DNA of 17,060 bases from Clostridiales bacterium UBA4821. GTDB taxonomy: Bacteria; Bacillota; Clostridia; Acetivibrionales; UBA4821. Below are positions 14,512-17,060 of this stretch, in pieces. Numbering within the stretch: position 1 is the stretch's first letter; each line of letters opens with the position of its first letter. The position numbers and the translations under genes were made by a program. Location: NCBI GenBank assembly GCA_002402315.1, contig DHFP01000198.1, positions 1 through 17,060 of the forward strand, in the 5' to 3' direction. Under the pieces are notes generated by a model. The model was not told the DNA's origin. It made no database searches and saw only the letters and a program-made list of their open reading frames with translations.

Positions 14512-15933
14512 ATGGTTGTTAGTAGAAAGGGTGAGAAAGTCCTGGATAATAATGAACTTTTCAAAAGTATTAAACAAATTATAGAATTTTATAGGAATCT
14601 TCCCAAAGAAACTGTATTCAGGAGTTTTCAGATTGAAAATGAAGATATGGAGCACAAGTATTTATTTGATCGATTGTTTCGAGCTTCAGCAAACCAACTA
14701 GAAGGGAACTGTAGTTCTACATATTCACGTTATGCTATATGGGCAGAAGATGTAATATATGCATTAAATGAGGCTCTTGCTAAGATTAATAGTGATTCGA
14801 GTCGATCAACTGAATTAATAACACTATCAATAAATGCATTAAATGCTTTTAAGGATATTCAGTATGTACTAGACTCACAAGAAAATGACCAAACAAGTTC
14901 TAAAACTCTTAAAAACTTATTCGAGGAATATGTTTTGTGGCAGACCACTTATATGAGTAAAGGTGAAATCGAAGAAAAATTACGAGAGGTTTGCAGAGTA
15001 ACAAGAGGAAAGATAGGATTGCCGAGAGATATTGATGTTGAAATAAAAAATTTAGTACTTACAGTTAAAATACAAAAACCATGCTGCAATATGCAAGACA
15101 ATAATTCAGCCTTTGAGGGATGGCTTTTGTGTTTACGCCGCTGGCTTACAGACCGCATTGTTCATAAAGTTATACTAGATTGGAGCAACATTGTTTTACC
15201 GATTAATTCAATTAAGAATGAACGGCTTCATTATAACAGATTTTTGTTTAGAGTATATATGTTCTCGCAAATGTACCCAGAATGGTTTGTTGTTAAAACG
15301 GATAAACAGCAAGAGGTTCATGCCTTTATATCCTGGTTGAAGATTCAGAGCTGCTTACTTAACCGACCTTTACAAAATAAAGCAACAGACTGCTCAGATA
15401 AGCAAAAAGAGCGTGGCGTTGAATCGCTTTTTGCAGATAAATATTCTAATTTGTTAAAAGATAAAACAGGAGTTACATATTTAAATAGTCAACTTCCTGT
15501 TGGACTTTTTAGAGGTAGCGTTAAAGCTAAAAATGCCATTTTTACAAGGGGTCTTAGTGCTATTGACCTTTGGGGTACGGATGTAAATACAAATACACTT
15601 TATGTGTATGAACTCAAATACCAAAATAATATGATTGGTATTATTTCAGAGCTGTTTTTCTATCTAATGATACTAAATGAAGCTTGTTGTAAGGATTGCA
15701 GATGGGTGAATTTTGAAGAGAAGGCATTAACCAGCCAAGCAAGAGGAATAAATGAATTGACTAAGATGAAATTTTCTAACCTGAGGGGTTTTCTGCTAGT
15801 AGATACTATTCATCCGCTTATTGATAATGAAGTGGTTGATTTGTTTAACAAAGGACTTTCAAGGTATGGAAATATAAGCGTTAATAAACTTCTTTATGAC
15901 TATAATGATGGTGATTTAAAATGGCAAGCTTAA
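14512..15933 (+). CDS. PD-(D/E)XK-type nuclease domain protein
   Basis: This 473-residue protein has a C-terminal nuclease-like core: RGLSAIDLWGT with D352, then YVYELKY with E367 and K369, and IISELFFYLMIL with E380, which fits the PD-(D/E)XK order D...(E/D)-X-K plus a following helix glutamate. The N-terminal 300 residues are charged and helical, with a cysteine pair near residue 197 (PCCN) and no recognised helicase, methylase or transposase domain. The start is uncertain: ATG 14512 has no ribosome binding site, whereas GAAAGGGTGAG (14525-14535) precedes a CTG at 14542, so a shorter product is possible. It overlaps the metallo-beta-lactamase-fold gene by 13 bases. It probably cuts nucleic acid together with, or under control of, that second nuclease. 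I do not know a named family. Confidence 0.72.
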   Translation: MVVSRKGEKVLDNNELFKSIKQIIEFYRNLPKETVFRSFQIENEDMEHKYLFDRLFRASANQLEGNCSSTYSRYAIWAEDVIYALNEALAKINSDSSRSTELITLSINALNAFKDIQYVLDSQENDQTSSKTLKNLFEEYVLWQTTYMSKGEIEEKLREVCRVTRGKIGLPRDIDVEIKNLVLTVKIQKPCCNMQDNNSAFEGWLLCLRRWLTDRIVHKVILDWSNIVLPINSIKNERLHYNRFLFRVYMFSQMYPEWFVVKTDKQQEVHAFISWLKIQSCLLNRPLQNKATDCSDKQKERGVESLFADKYSNLLKDKTGVTYLNSQLPVGLFRGSVKAKNAIFTRGLSAIDLWGTDVNTNTLYVYELKYQNNMIGIISELFFYLMILNEACCKDCRWVNFEEKALTSQARGINELTKMKFSNLRGFLLVDTIHPLIDNEVVDLFNKGLSRYGNISVNKLLYDYNDGDLKWQA

Positions 15934-17060
15934 TAATCCATAGGGGCACAAAAGAAATCGGCGGAAGTGCCATAGAACTTAAAAGTGAAAATCAGCGCAT
16001 TCTACTTGATATAGGTAAACCGCTTGTTTTTGGCGGTGAGCCGTTTAATAGTAGAGAATTAAATGCCACAGGACAAGAATTAGTAAGTAAAAGAATATTG
16101 CCAAATATTAAGGGATTGTATTCTTGGGACAAAAAAGGCTTTGATGCTGTTATAGTTTCTCATGCACATTTAGACCATTATGGCTTTGCCAACTTTGTAA
16201 ATCCCCAAATACCACTTTATGTTTCGAAGGGAACAAGAAAGCTAATTGAAATTAGTCAGCGGTTCATTGGTGTAGAAAAAATAGAAACAAAATTTTTTGA
16301 ATTTGAGATGTATAAGACGTTTAAAATTGGAAGGTTTACAATTACACCTTATCTAATGGATCATTCTGCTTTTGATGCAGCAGCATTTGAAATATGTTTT
16401 GATGGCAAAGTAGTTATATATACTGGCGATTTTCGAAATCATGGCCGCAAGGCAATATGCTTTGACAGATTCATTGAAAGAGCAACAAAACAGGCAGATA
16501 TATTTCTGACAGAAGGTTCTATGCTTGGACGCGTAGATGAGGAAGTTCCAACTGAGGTTGCGTTAGAGCTTAGAATAGCAAAAGAGGCAGAAGCAATAGA
16601 TGGTATTGTATTATTTCAATGCTCAAGTCAGAACATAGACCGCTTAGTAACCTTTTATAAGGCGGCTGTGCGTTCGAAAAGATTATTTATTGTTGATGTA
16701 TATACTGCAAATGTGTTGGCTGAGTTGAGAGCTTTGGGGAATAATCTACCCTATCCGTCAAAGGAATATCCAAATATCAAAGTATATTTCCCATACCATT
16801 TGACTCAGAAGATATTTAAAAAAATAGGCAGCCAGTATGCAAAAGCTTTTTCAGATTATTATATTTCGAGAGAGAAAATAGGGCAAAAGCAAAGTGAAAT
16901 CCTAATGATTGTTAGACCTTCTATTCAGGGATACTTAGAAAGAATACCACACTTAAATAACGGTCTGTTTATATATTCCTTGTGGAGTGGATATAGAGAG
17001 CAGGAATCTCAGGTCAGATTTGAAAAATATCTTAATAACTTGACTTGTGCAAAAACCATG
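15921..17060 (+). CDS. Beta-CASP metallo-beta-lactamase-fold nuclease (RNase J/CPSF-like), 3' partial
   Basis: The gene begins at ATG 15921, 6 bases after GGTGA at 15910-15914, overlaps the preceding gene by 13 bases and is still open at the window end (380 codons seen). The N-terminal IIHRGTKEIGGSAIEL is typical of MBL-fold nucleases. The zinc signature HAHLDH (in VSHAHLDHYG), the downstream YLMDHSAFD and IYTGDFRNHG (D) give the remaining ligands. The middle contains LTEGSMLGR and CSSQNIDR, the arrangement of the beta-CASP domain that distinguishes RNA- and DNA-processing enzymes (RNase J, CPSF73, Pso2/Artemis) from beta-lactamases. The C-terminal part is cut off. As a cargo gene paired with a PD-(D/E)XK protein it may act on RNA or DNA; housekeeping RNase J is usually encoded elsewhere and longer, so I do not call this RNase J. 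Confidence 0.88.
   Translation, partial: MASLIIHRGTKEIGGSAIELKSENQRILLDIGKPLVFGGEPFNSRELNATGQELVSKRILPNIKGLYSWDKKGFDAVIVSHAHLDHYGFANFVNPQIPLYVSKGTRKLIEISQRFIGVEKIETKFFEFEMYKTFKIGRFTITPYLMDHSAFDAAAFEICFDGKVVIYTGDFRNHGRKAICFDRFIERATKQADIFLTEGSMLGRVDEEVPTEVALELRIAKEAEAIDGIVLFQCSSQNIDRLVTFYKAAVRSKRLFIVDVYTANVLAELRALGNNLPYPSKEYPNIKVYFPYHLTQKIFKKIGSQYAKAFSDYYISREKIGQKQSEILMIVRPSIQGYLERIPHLNNGLFIYSLWSGYREQESQVRFEKYLNNLTCAKTM

Noticed and set aside
15921..17060. Beta-lactamase resistance gene
   Set aside because: The beta-CASP motifs (LTEGSMLGR, CSSQNIDR) and absence of a signal peptide fit a nucleic-acid enzyme instead.

Overview
The window looks like a low-GC Gram-positive genome, most likely a member of the Clostridia. 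The basis is AT-rich DNA, strong AGGAGG-type ribosome binding sites, frequent GTG and TTG starts, and a conjugation operon whose products (relaxase, VirD4/TraG, TrbL/VirB6-like, PrgI, VirB4) are of the types found in integrative conjugative elements of Firmicutes. No integrase, replication initiator, tRNA, rRNA or CRISPR array is visible, so the element's ends lie outside the window or it is a plasmid; the sequence cannot decide between these.

Layout. (1) 1-2410, plus strand: three accessory genes: the C-terminal part of an AlbA_2/Schlafen-like protein whose frame is broken at about base 20-24, a small protein with a possible PD-(D/E)XK-like core, and a DUF7662-type protein with an apparent extra G just after its original ATG. 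(2) 2448-4629, minus strand: a small membrane protein, a GC-rich structured block (2977-3095), then a tightly spaced pair of a DUF3010 (RNase H-fold) protein and a Ser/Thr protein kinase. (3) 4630-5653: a 1 kb non-coding control region with two copies of a roughly 110-nt structured element whose stems show compensatory changes, at least eleven GTATTAC motifs in both orientations, and several perfect hairpins; this is the best candidate for oriT or another control locus. (4) 5654-12856: a compact conjugation operon, mostly overlapping genes: ribbon-helix-helix accessory protein, HUH relaxase, VirD4/TraG coupling ATPase, small pilin-like protein, VirB6-like channel protein, PrgI (VirB3-like), VirB4 ATPase. 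(5) 12857-14375: a 12-bp tandem repeat, a structured leader that folds over the start codon of a RadC-like JAB/MPN protein gene, nested palindromes centred at about 14008, and a small 'plasmid-related' protein followed by a terminator. (6) 14376-17060: a consensus sigma-A promoter and an 11-bp hairpin leader, then a two-gene overlapping operon of a PD-(D/E)XK-type nuclease and a beta-CASP metallo-beta-lactamase-fold nuclease that runs off the window.

How it works together. The middle operon would nick, deliver and transfer the element. Its leader region carries the DNA or RNA signals. The flanking genes are cargo of the sort often seen beside mobile elements (kinase/DUF3010, nuclease/MBL, AlbA_2). 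The least familiar items are the paired structured elements at 4900-5000 and 5277-5391, the start-codon hairpin of the RadC-like gene, and the nuclease plus beta-CASP gene pair. The last could be a self-contained nucleic-acid-degrading system, but its role is inferred only from domains and context.
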